A stretch of DNA of 27,640 bases, taken from the IMG/VR virus record IMGVR_UViG_3300027736_000202, positions 1-27,640 of that record; one strand, given 5' to 3'. A program made the position numbers and the translations under genes. The DNA comes from a virus. Numbering within the stretch: position 1 is the stretch's first letter; every line of letters starts with the position of its first letter. The notes under the pieces are model-generated. The model had not been told where the DNA came from, searched no databases, and saw nothing but the letters and a program-made list of their open reading frames with translations. Positions 6,903 to 13,422 of the stretch are shown piece by piece.

Positions 6903-8084
6903 ATGAAAGAATATATTGACCGTCAGGTTGAGATTCGCAATCGTGCATGGGAAGAAGCCAAGTCAATCTTGGACAAAGCCACCGCAGAAAAGCGTGACCT
7001 CTCAGCTGAAGAAAACCAAACCTATGAGCGAATCTCAAAGGAACTGGACGAGCGTGCACAGACCATCGCAAAACTTCGTGAAGACGAAGCTCGTGAACTG
7101 CGCCTCGATGCAGCAACCCGTGACATCGCCTCACAGGCACGTCCACAAGAATCAGCTGCACCAGTTGCAGATGATGCTTCGTTCCTCCGTTCACTTGTTA
7201 TGGGCGAAAAGCGTTCACACACATTTGAACGTCGTGACATCACCAAGGGTTCAGCAGGCGCACCTGTACCAACCTCGTTCTACAACCAAGTAATTGCACA
7301 GGCTCGCCTTGTTGCACCGATCTTGCAAGTAGCAACGATTTTGAACACCGCCGGTGGCGAAAACCTTCAAATCCCTTCGCAGTTCAGCTGGTCAACAGCA
7401 ACTCTGCCAGGTGAAGGAACCGCAATCAGCGAGTCCGATCCACAGTTCAACTCGTTCGTGACCTTGGGTGCTTACAAGTACTCATTCTTGACACAGTTGA
7501 CAACGGAACTCATCGAAGACTCTGGTGTTGACATCCTCGGCTTCTTGGCAGAACAGACTGGTAACGCTCTTGGTTATGCAGTAGGTTCGGCTTTGACAGT
7601 CGGTTCAGGAACCAACCAGCCAAAGGGCATCGTCACAGCATCAGCTGTTGGTGGTACCGCAGGCACCGCAACCGCATTCACCGCAGACAACTTGATTGAC
7701 TTGCTGTACAGCCTTGATGGCGCAGCACGTAACCTTCCTGGTGTCGGTTGGATGATGAACGGCAAGTCAATTGGTGCAGTTCGCAAGTTGAAGGACACAG
7801 CTGGAAATTATGTATTCCAGCCAGCTCTTTCAATGGAATCACCAGACATGCTTCTTGGCAAGCCAATCTACGAAAACCCTTCAATGGTCGACGTAGCAAC
7901 TGGAACCAAGTCAGTTATCGTCGGTCACCTTCCTTCGTACTACGTACGTACGGTTGGTGGAATCAAGTTGGAGCGCAGCGATGACTTCGCATTCAACACC
8001 GGCTTGGTGACTTTCCGCAGCACATACAGGGTTGACGCAAATCTTCCACAAGTTAGCCACATTAAGCACCTCCTACAACCATAA
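6903..8084 (+). CDS. Major capsid protein, HK97 fold
   Basis: A 393-residue coat protein that builds the icosahedral shell. Residues 1-75 are charged and helical (delta-domain/scaffold-like coiled coil) and residues 76-105 form a linker, the part probably removed by the protease encoded upstream. The coat proper runs from about 107 and includes VPTSFYNQVI, LQIPSQFSW, TQLTTELIEDS, a GSGTNQPKGIV segment and the closing FNTGLVTFRSTYRVDANL, typical of the HK97 gp5 family. The Shine-Dalgarno is strong (AGAAGGA, 6889-6895, seven bases before ATG). Codons are unusually C-ended and regular compared with neighbours, as expected for the most abundant phage protein. A strong terminator follows. Confidence 0.95.
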   Translation: MKEYIDRQVEIRNRAWEEAKSILDKATAEKRDLSAEENQTYERISKELDERAQTIAKLREDEARELRLDAATRDIASQARPQESAAPVADDASFLRSLVMGEKRSHTFERRDITKGSAGAPVPTSFYNQVIAQARLVAPILQVATILNTAGGENLQIPSQFSWSTATLPGEGTAISESDPQFNSFVTLGAYKYSFLTQLTTELIEDSGVDILGFLAEQTGNALGYAVGSALTVGSGTNQPKGIVTASAVGGTAGTATAFTADNLIDLLYSLDGAARNLPGVGWMMNGKSIGAVRKLKDTAGNYVFQPALSMESPDMLLGKPIYENPSMVDVATGTKSVIVGHLPSYYVRTVGGIKLERSDDFAFNTGLVTFRSTYRVDANLPQVSHIKHLLQP

Positions 8085-8099
8085 GTTGAAGGTAGTGCA

Positions 8100-8117
8100 A
8101 CCGATAGCAATATCGGT
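8100..8117 (+). other. Hairpin with GCAA tetraloop after capsid gene
   Basis: ACCGATA-GCAA-TATCGGT: seven perfect pairs closed by a GNRA-type loop, 15 bases after the capsid stop and just before the terminator. It may protect the 3' end of the capsid message from exonucleases. Structure is seen; role is inferred. Confidence 0.45.
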
Positions 8118-8125
8118 GTAAGTTT

Positions 8126-8170
8126 GAGGGTAGGTCGAACACGCAGGGCGACCTACCCTCATTTCTTTTT
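8126..8170 (+). terminator. Strong intrinsic terminator after major capsid gene
   Basis: GAGGGTAGGTCG (8126-8137) pairs perfectly over 12 bases with CGACCTACCCTC (8149-8160) around an 11-base loop, followed by ATTTCTTTTT. It would end or attenuate transcription from the head module and separate it from the glycosyltransferase cassette. Confidence 0.9.
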
Positions 8171-8199
8171 ATACCCTGCGACCTGCGAAGGAGAGAACG

Positions 8200-9507
8200 G
8201 TGGGAAATGCTCGTAATCGTCAAGAACACAATGGTCGAGTTACCAGACCTAGAAGCGGAGATATTGCTCCGAAGGGGAATAGCGCACTTGCCAGAGCGGG
8301 CAGATTTGCCGATCCCGACACGCTACGAATCCTCTGGTATTCCAACGCACCATTCGCACCAACCGGTTACGGCACCCAAACAGCGCAAGTCGTCCAAAGG
8401 CTCATCAAAAAACACGAAGTAGCAATCCATGCGATGTATGGCATTGAGGGTATGGCTTCTATTTGGAATGGGATAAAACTTTATCCACGAGGGATGTCAG
8501 CGTATTCAGATGATGTGCTTGTTGCGCATTGGATGGATTGGGCTAATGGCAATCGTGACATTCCAGCGATGTTGATGACGTTGTTTGATGTGTGGGTGTT
8601 GAAGTCACCATCGTTGGATCAGGTAGCGAATATCGCTTCTTGGGTTCCGATTGATCATGCGCCTTGCCCGCCTGAAGTGATTGCTTGGTGCAAGCGTCCT
8701 AATGTGAAACCGATTGCGATGTCTAAGTTTGGTTTGCAAATGTTGCAGAACGCTGGTGTTGATGCGATGTATGCGCCTCATGCGTTTGAAAAAGTTTTTG
8801 CTCCGACACCGAAGTTGGCTAATAGTCGTGGTGAGATGACAGGTCGTCAGCTGATGGAGGTTGATGAGGACAGGTTTGTTGTGATGATGAATGCTGCGAA
8901 CAAAGGTCAGAATCCTTCACGCAAATCTTTTGCTGAGAACATTCTGGCGTTCGCTATCTTCGCTCAAGACCGTCCTGATGCTTTGCTGTATTTGCATACT
9001 GAACGTGATGGTGCGATGGGTGGAATCAACTTGGCTCACCTTCTTGATGCGTGTGGTGTGAAGCCTGAGCAGTACAAGATTGTTGACCCTTACGCTTATC
9101 GGACTGGTTTCCCTCAGCAGGCGTTGGCTGCGCTGTACACCGCTTCAGATGTGTTGTTGGCTTGCTCGATGGGTGAAGGTTTCGGTATTCCTGTTATCGA
9201 GGCGCAGGCTTGCGGTACGAGGGTCATCGTTTCTGATTACACGGCTCAGCCTGAGTTGGTTGGGGCTGGGTGGGCTGTGGACATTCAGCCGTTCTGGGAT
9301 AGCCATCAACGGTCATGGTTCTGCACCCCTCAGGTACCGTCCATCGTGGATGCCCTGATACAGGCCTACGAGGCTCCTAGAGGCGTGTGCCAGGAGGCTG
9401 TGGACTTTGCAAGCCAATATGACGCTGATGCCGTATTTGAGAGCCATTGGAAGCCAATCATGAAGGAGTTGTCGGAATGGTGCCAGTCATCATCATCCCC
9501 GTCCTAA
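8200..9507 (+). CDS. GT-B glycosyltransferase (GT4-like)
   Basis: A 435-residue sugar-nucleotide-dependent glycosyltransferase. The recognisable domain begins at residue 42 with LRILWYSNAPFAPTGYGTQT (the N-terminal Rossmann half) and ends with GEGFGIPVIEAQACGTRVI (325-343), whose two glutamates (E326, E334) form the EX7E donor-binding motif of GT4-type enzymes. Residues 1-41 look like no known domain and coincide with a second ORF in another frame (8207-8422). GTG 8200 is used because AAGGAG (8188-8193) is well placed and no ATG, GTG or TTG occurs in frame before the core. A frameshift from the overlapping ORF is an alternative. Donor and acceptor are unknown; it is the first gene of a sugar cassette. 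Confidence 0.85.
   Translation: MGNARNRQEHNGRVTRPRSGDIAPKGNSALARAGRFADPDTLRILWYSNAPFAPTGYGTQTAQVVQRLIKKHEVAIHAMYGIEGMASIWNGIKLYPRGMSAYSDDVLVAHWMDWANGNRDIPAMLMTLFDVWVLKSPSLDQVANIASWVPIDHAPCPPEVIAWCKRPNVKPIAMSKFGLQMLQNAGVDAMYAPHAFEKVFAPTPKLANSRGEMTGRQLMEVDEDRFVVMMNAANKGQNPSRKSFAENILAFAIFAQDRPDALLYLHTERDGAMGGINLAHLLDACGVKPEQYKIVDPYAYRTGFPQQALAALYTASDVLLACSMGEGFGIPVIEAQACGTRVIVSDYTAQPELVGAGWAVDIQPFWDSHQRSWFCTPQVPSIVDALIQAYEAPRGVCQEAVDFASQYDADAVFESHWKPIMKELSEWCQSSSSPS
8207..8422 (+). CDS. Small phage protein overlapping the glycosyltransferase start
   Basis: A 71-residue ORF wholly inside the 5' end of the glycosyltransferase, in another frame. Its first part reads MVELPDLEAEILLRRGIAHL, which matches a style of small proteins placed directly after the capsid gene in many actinobacterial phages (V-x-LPD-x-EAE-x-LL-x-x-G-x-A). 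The end, PKQRKSSKGSSKNTK, is the basic disordered tail common in such proteins. The Shine-Dalgarno at 8188-8195 is somewhat far (13 bases) for ATG 8207 but close to GTG 8200. Either both frames are translated or this ORF shifts into the glycosyltransferase frame. Function unknown; perhaps head-associated. Confidence 0.5.
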   Translation: MLVIVKNTMVELPDLEAEILLRRGIAHLPERADLPIPTRYESSGIPTHHSHQPVTAPKQRKSSKGSSKNTK

Positions 9508-10142
9508 ACAGGTATGACCTGCTTGACAGGTGCCTTCGGTCGATTGACTATCCGGTTGAAACTCTCATCATCATTGACAATGGTGGACAGTCCACGTTGC
9601 ATGATTGGCCTTGGGTCATTGACCGTCGAATGGTCAAGAACTATCACGTCTGGTCTATGCCCACCAATCTTGGTGTTGCTCCATCATGGAACATCGGTAT
9701 CAAAGCAACACCTCACGCTGACGGTTGGATCATTCTGAACTCTGATGCGTTCTTTGAGCCAGGTCAGTTAGAAGTTTTTTACAACGACTGCAAGCCTGAT
9801 TCGGTGACATTGACTGAAGCTCAACCTGGTTGGTGTTGTGCATGGATTGGTTCTGAGGTTGTTGCCAAAGTTGGGTTGTTTTCGGAATGTTATGTTCCCG
9901 CCTACTTTGAGGACAACGATTTTCAGGAACGGGCTAAACGCCTAAATGTCGAGTTCTGGACTTCTGACGCTGGGGTCATTCATGACAACTCTTCTACTCT
10001 TTTATCTGCACCAGAACTACAGGAAAAGAATGCGAAAAGTTTTGCTGCCAATGGTGCGCTTCATGCGATGCGATGGCAGTCAGGTTTACCTGATGCAGGT
10101 CATTGGGATTTAACACGACGAAGGGAATTGGGATGGGACTAG
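9477..10142 (+). CDS. GT-A glycosyltransferase (GT2-like)
   Basis: A 221-residue family 2-type glycosyltransferase. It opens with VPVIIIPVLNRYDLLDRCL (2-20), has IIIDNGG (31-37, nucleotide binding), NLGVAPSWNIGI (64-75), ILNSDAFFEPG (86-96, with NSD in place of the metal-binding DXD) and FEDNDF (144-149, the probable catalytic base region). These occur in the usual GT2 order. The preferred start is ATG 9477, with AAGGAG (9463-9468) eight bases before it, overlapping the end of the previous glycosyltransferase. It likely adds a second sugar in the same pathway. Substrate unknown; soluble, with no membrane helix. Confidence 0.85.
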   Translation: MVPVIIIPVLNRYDLLDRCLRSIDYPVETLIIIDNGGQSTLHDWPWVIDRRMVKNYHVWSMPTNLGVAPSWNIGIKATPHADGWIILNSDAFFEPGQLEVFYNDCKPDSVTLTEAQPGWCCAWIGSEVVAKVGLFSECYVPAYFEDNDFQERAKRLNVEFWTSDAGVIHDNSSTLLSAPELQEKNAKSFAANGALHAMRWQSGLPDAGHWDLTRRRELGWD

Positions 10143-10780
10143 AGGACTACAACCTTCTTCACGAAGGAGAAACAATTTATGTCATCGGGTCAGGTGCGAC
10201 CTTAGATTATCTGTCACCTGATTTCTTTGATGACAAACTCAGCATCACGGTCAATTTCTCTGGGTCAGTTTTTGGGATGAAAAACTATTACTGCTTCAGT
10301 CATTATCACGGCGACGCAGTTCATGAGGCTCGACTTGATGAGTCAATCGCAGTCTTTACCCCGTTACGTGAACATGGAACCGATGCAGAGTTTCAAGGCT
10401 TCATGCCAAAGATCGTGACGTTCCATACCCGCACCGGCAGACCAGGTGTGTCGTTCAACCCGCATGACAAGGATTGGCCTGTTGAGTATGACCAGTTGGT
10501 TATCGGGTCTTCAGGGATTCATGGGGCGATGCACTTGGCTGCATACATGGGGGCGAAGTTCATTGTGTTGGTTGGGGCTGACTGCGGTTCGCTGGGTGGC
10601 AAGGACAGGGTTGATGGTTATGTAACTGGCGATACTCATTGGGCTTTATATGAGCAACACCTTCGAGCGATGAAGCAACGGTTGTGGGATGTGTATTCCT
10701 GTCAGGTGTATTCGTTGAACCCGTTTGTGAACTATTCCCTTGAGGGTGTGAAGTATCGTGGTGCTGCGTCAATCAACTAG
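10133..10780 (+). CDS. MptE/DUF115-like protein, possible sugar transferase
   Basis: A 215-residue protein that starts with a Rossmann-type YVIGSGATLDYL (16-27). It contains SGIHGAMHLAAYMGAKFIVLVGADC split over residues 127-151 and ends with YSCQVYSLNPFVNYSLEGV. This layout resembles the MAF_flag10/DUF115 group, which includes the 6-hydroxymethylpterin pyrophosphokinase MptE and proteins implicated in nonulosonic (sialic-type) acid transfer to flagellin. ATG 10133 has AAGGGA six bases upstream and overlaps the end of the GT2 gene. As third gene of the sugar cassette, a glycan-transfer role is more likely than a pterin one. The family call is moderate; activity is inference. Confidence 0.6.
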   Translation: MGLEDYNLLHEGETIYVIGSGATLDYLSPDFFDDKLSITVNFSGSVFGMKNYYCFSHYHGDAVHEARLDESIAVFTPLREHGTDAEFQGFMPKIVTFHTRTGRPGVSFNPHDKDWPVEYDQLVIGSSGIHGAMHLAAYMGAKFIVLVGADCGSLGGKDRVDGYVTGDTHWALYEQHLRAMKQRLWDVYSCQVYSLNPFVNYSLEGVKYRGAASIN

Positions 10781-10792
10781 AATCGGAACACC

Positions 10793-11416
10793 ATGACCAT
10801 CACGAACGGTTACGCCACACGCAATCAAGTTAAAGCTGCTTTGCGTATCGGCACAGCTGACACCATTGACGACGACCTGATTGATAACTGTGTTGGTGCA
10901 GCGTCACGCCTCATTGATGGTTATTGCAATCGTCGCTTCTGGTCTGCTGGAACAGCGACCCGTGTCTATCAGGCAGAAGATTCCTTCTACTGTTCCATTG
11001 ATGATATTGCTGGAACGGCTATCACGTTGAGAACTTCATCGTTTGCTGATGGCAACTTTGATGTGACATGGACTGCAACTGATTACCAGTTGGAACCGTT
11101 GAACGGAAACCTTGATGGGTTGACGTGGAGTTACGACAAGATTCGTGCTGTTGGCGATTATCTGTTCCCAACGGTGAACGCTAACTATGGTGAGCAGGCT
11201 TTGGTTCAGGTTACTGCTGTTTTCGGTTGGCCTGCAATCCCTGAGCCAGTAACTCAGGCAACGATCATTCAGGCTTCACGCATCTTCAAACGCTACGACT
11301 CGCCACTTGGGGTGGCTGGGTTTGGTGACTTGGGTGCGATTCGTGTATCTCGATACCTTGACCCTGATATGGCTCAGTTGGTTGAACCGTATCGTCGTAT
11401 GCGGATTTACGCATGA
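10793..11416 (+). CDS. Head-tail connector (HK97 gp6-like)
   Basis: A 207-residue head completion protein that docks under the portal ring. The N-terminal helical part YATRNQVKAALRIG and DDDLIDNCVGAASRLIDGYC (about 25-44) is the classic opening of gp6/gp15-type connectors. The middle (ITLRTSSF, TDYQLEPLNG) is the inserted beta region, and the C-terminus returns to helices (TQATIIQASRIFKRYDSPLG). The family is often about 100-200 residues, so this is at the long end. It begins 12 bases after the sugar cassette and overlaps the next gene by ATGA. TAGAAT lies nine bases before its ATG. Confidence 0.85.
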   Translation: MTITNGYATRNQVKAALRIGTADTIDDDLIDNCVGAASRLIDGYCNRRFWSAGTATRVYQAEDSFYCSIDDIAGTAITLRTSSFADGNFDVTWTATDYQLEPLNGNLDGLTWSYDKIRAVGDYLFPTVNANYGEQALVQVTAVFGWPAIPEPVTQATIIQASRIFKRYDSPLGVAGFGDLGAIRVSRYLDPDMAQLVEPYRRMRIYA

Positions 11417-11820
11417 GTTACTCAGTCACCGACATCAAGACTGGTCTCGCTAACGCTTTAGCAACTGTTCCAGGTTTGCGGGCTTACGCCCAGCAACCGG
11501 ACAATATCAATGCTCCGTTCGCTTGGCCTATGTTGGATTCAATCACCTACAACGGGGCGATGCGTGGTGGGTTGGTGACCCATATTTTCGTGGTGTCTGT
11601 GGTTGTGGGTAGGTCTGCGGAACGTACAGCTCAGACTGCATTGGATGGGTTTCTGTCTTATGAGGGTACGACTTCGGTTCGTGCAGCGTTAGAGGCTGAC
11701 AGGTCTTTGGGTGGGGTCGTATCAAATCTGTTGGTTGAGTCTGCCTCGAATATCTCCACGATGGATGGGAACGATGCGACTTACCTGATGGTTGACTTCC
11801 GTGTGGTGGTGTACGCTTAG
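11413..11820 (+). CDS. Tail terminator / tail completion protein
   Basis: A 135-residue protein. Its opening helix VTDIKTGLANALATVPGLRA, the WPMLDSITYNGAMRGGL strand region, the ERTAQTALDGFLSYEG helix and the final MVDFRVVVYA strand fit the small alpha/beta fold of siphophage tail terminators, which cap the tail tube and join it to the head. It is coupled to the connector by an ATGA overlap and lies just before the tail tube gene, the standard place for this protein. No enzymatic motifs. Assignment is by order and fold pattern more than by a sharp motif. Confidence 0.7.
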   Translation: MSYSVTDIKTGLANALATVPGLRAYAQQPDNINAPFAWPMLDSITYNGAMRGGLVTHIFVVSVVVGRSAERTAQTALDGFLSYEGTTSVRAALEADRSLGGVVSNLLVESASNISTMDGNDATYLMVDFRVVVYA

Positions 11821-11824
11821 TCTG

Positions 11825-11854
11825 TTGATTCGTCGTCCTGCTGGCGTGTATAGT
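11825..11854 (+). promoter_or_regulatory. Candidate promoter for tail tube gene
   Basis: TTGATT (11825-11830) and TATAGT (11849-11854) separated by 18 bases, in the 78-base gap before the tail tube gene. A weak hairpin TGCC-GTGA-GGCA (11875-11886) lies between it and the ribosome site AGGAG (11886-11890). Confidence 0.45.
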
Positions 11855-11898
11855 TTCATTAGTTAATCTTCGAGTGCCGTGAGGCAGGAGTATCAAAT

Positions 11899-12324
11899 AT
11901 GGCAAAGCAAGTTCTCACAAACGTAGCGGTCACCTTCGGCACGGCGAACACCGACATCACTTCGTATGTCGCATCAGTAACGCTGAACCTGTCAAAGGCT
12001 GAAGTAGCTACAACAAGTTTCGGTTCGTCTGGTGCAGTAACTCGTGTTGCTGGTCTTGCAGACAACTCCATCACTCTTGAGTTGCATCAGGATTACCCAA
12101 CCATCGAGAAGTTGTTCTACGATGCTTGGAATGCAGGTACTGCTGTACCAATGACAGTCAAGCCAAACGGTACTGGCGCTGCTTCTTCTAGCAATCCATC
12201 GTATGCGTTTCAGGCTCTCCCGTTAACTTGGACTCCAATTTCTGGGGCGGTGGGTGACCTAGCCACAGCCTCTATCACGTACCCAATTGACGGTGCAGTA
12301 ACTAAGACTGGTACTGGCGCATAA
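11899..12324 (+). CDS. Major tail tube protein
   Basis: A 141-residue protein that would polymerise as stacked rings to form the tail tube. The beta-rich sequence has VTLNLSKAEVATTSFGSSGAVTRVAG split over residues 25-50, then SITLELHQDY (about 57-66), LFYDAWNAG, VPMTVKPNG and a closing SITYPIDG strand. This order of strands and the LHQDY/LFYDAW pair are typical of short siphophage tail tube proteins. Codons are more C-ended than in the surrounding minor genes, in line with high expression. It has its own candidate promoter and good ribosome site (AGGAG, eight bases before ATG). Confidence 0.8.
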   Translation: MAKQVLTNVAVTFGTANTDITSYVASVTLNLSKAEVATTSFGSSGAVTRVAGLADNSITLELHQDYPTIEKLFYDAWNAGTAVPMTVKPNGTGAASSSNPSYAFQALPLTWTPISGAVGDLATASITYPIDGAVTKTGTGA

Positions 12325-12360
12325 CTTTTCTTTAACAACCCTTACCTGCGGAGGTAGATA

Positions 12361-12651
12361 ATGAAGATAGCCCTTGAAGTTACATCGGCATTGGATCAGA
12401 AGACTCGCACAGTTATTGCTGCGTTTCCTGATTTCATCGCTTTTGAAAACAAGTTCAATCGAAGCGTCGCAAAGTTTGAAGCAGAACTAACGCTTACAGA
12501 CTTGGCTTATATTGGTTGGCATTCTGAGCACCGCCAAAAGAAAACTGGTTTAGATTTTGATTCGTGGATTAACGACATTGAGTCATTAGCGATTGGTGAT
12601 GCTGATCAAGCTGTGATCGTCCCTTTGGAGACCAGTCAGCCCATTGGATGA
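12361..12651 (+). CDS. Tail assembly chaperone, first frame (G-type)
   Basis: A 96-residue protein with DFIAFENKFNRSVAKFE (25-41) and LTDLAYIGWHSEHRQKKTG (45-63), the usual core of the G-type chaperone that binds the tape measure during tail assembly. GGAGG lies upstream of ATG 12361. Near its end the zero-frame codons GTC CCT TTG contain the slippery heptamer C-CCT-TTG. A -1 slip there leads into the 40-residue downstream ORF and would give a 136-residue longer product. The pair sits just before the tail completion and tape measure genes, its standard place. Confidence 0.85.
   Translation: MKIALEVTSALDQKTRTVIAAFPDFIAFENKFNRSVAKFEAELTLTDLAYIGWHSEHRQKKTGLDFDSWINDIESLAIGDADQAVIVPLETSQPIG
12621..12627 (+). 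other. Programmed -1 ribosomal frameshift site CCCTTTG
   Basis: The heptamer C CCT TTG fits X XXY YYZ and is in the correct phase of the upstream chaperone. Slipping back one base gives SAHWMIAYLSVETGIAP across the join, a continuous sequence of the kind found in chaperone extensions, where the zero frame stops at 12651. Confidence 0.75.
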
Positions 12652-12770
12652 TTGCATACCTATCTGTTGAGACAGGTATCGCACCATCGGTGTTGCTGGC
12701 AGAAACTCCTCGAATGCTATTTACAATGCTTGCTTATTTGCGTTGGAGAGCAATTCATCTGAACAAGTAG
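12648..12770 (+). CDS. Tail assembly chaperone, second frame (T-type)
   Basis: A 40-residue ORF if started at ATG 12648 (ATGA overlap with the first chaperone). It reads MIAYLSVETGIAPSVLLAET then PRMLFTMLAYLRWRA, a clear T-type chaperone ending. In this class the region is made as an extension of the first chaperone by -1 frameshifting, here probably at 12621-12627, giving join(12361..12627,12627..12770). Sequence before the ATG in this frame (SAHW) also fits the family, which favours frameshift expression over independent initiation. Confidence 0.8.
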   Translation: MIAYLSVETGIAPSVLLAETPRMLFTMLAYLRWRAIHLNK

Positions 12771-12773
12771 TCT
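12768..12773 (+). promoter_or_regulatory. Possible leaderless -10 box TAGTCT
   Basis: TAGTCT begins on the stop codon of the chaperone extension and ends six bases before ATG 12780, which has no Shine-Dalgarno. The 12-mer TAGTCTGTTGAT is repeated at 11818-11829, again starting on a stop codon. Confidence 0.3.
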
Positions 12774-12779
12774 GTTGAT

Positions 12780-13382
12780 ATGGCGCAAGCATTCGGCAGA
12801 GCAGGAGAAGTTTCAATTACTGGTGGCAACGATGCCATTGAAATTGTTGGTATCAATAAGTTTCTCCGTGATGCTTCTAGAGCGAATCAAAAGTTTGACG
12901 CTGAAGCTCGTATTGCTGCTGGAAAAGTTGCAGAAAACCTTTTAGCCAAGACTCAAACTGAGGCTGGTTCGGTGACTCGTAATCGCCAAGCTACCGAGGT
13001 GATGAAAGGGATGAAGGTTGGCAAAGATCGAATCCCTAAACTTTATTTAGCAAGCAAATCTAGTTTTGTTTCAAAGTCCAATCCGAACAGGAATCGTAAG
13101 CGTAAGGTGACCAGAGGTGATGTGTTCTTTGGTGCAGAGTTCGGTGGTGGCAAGTTCGGCAAGGGGGCGAAGACCTCTGCTGGCGGAAGGTCGGTAAATA
13201 AAAAGGGTGAGTCCCGTGATGGGTATCGCAAAGGTGGCGGGTACACCAGCCAGTTTCTTCGCCATCGTGGCAGGGCAGGATATTTCTTTTGGCCTACTGT
13301 CCGTAAAGAAAAAGAGAATATAGCCAGAGAATATCTGGACGCTATTGAGAAGGTGTTGAAGACCCTTGACGATAATGCTTGA
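12780..13382 (+). CDS. HK97 gp10-like tail completion protein (putative)
   Basis: A 200-residue, strongly basic protein. The N-terminal helical half (FLRDASRANQKFDAEARIAA, about 29-48) is followed by a Gly/Lys-rich loop region with VFFGAEFGGGKFGKG. It ends with QFLRHRGRAGYFFWPTVR and a helix IAREYLDAIEKVLKTL. The FFGAEFG and RGRAGYFFWP segments followed by a terminal helix are like HK97 gp10-type proteins, which act at the head-tail joint. In most siphophages such a gene lies before the tail tube; here it lies after the chaperones, so a different minor tail role is possible. No Shine-Dalgarno; start set by first ATG. Confidence 0.55.
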   Translation: MAQAFGRAGEVSITGGNDAIEIVGINKFLRDASRANQKFDAEARIAAGKVAENLLAKTQTEAGSVTRNRQATEVMKGMKVGKDRIPKLYLASKSSFVSKSNPNRNRKRKVTRGDVFFGAEFGGGKFGKGAKTSAGGRSVNKKGESRDGYRKGGGYTSQFLRHRGRAGYFFWPTVRKEKENIAREYLDAIEKVLKTLDDNA

Positions 13383-13406
13383 CTTGAGCTGAGTTTCCTG
13401 TACCCT
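13379..13406 (+). promoter_or_regulatory. Promoter for the primase-like gene
   Basis: TTGACT (13379-13384) and TACCCT (13401-13406) are 16 bases apart. The stretch TAATGCTTGAC (13373-13383) is shared exactly with the promoter at 25876, which has the same spacing. The message would start near 13413, at the strong ribosome site AGGAGGAGG (13410-13418), so the leader would be very short. Confidence 0.55.
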
Positions 13407-13422
13407 TCTAGGAGGAGGGGTT

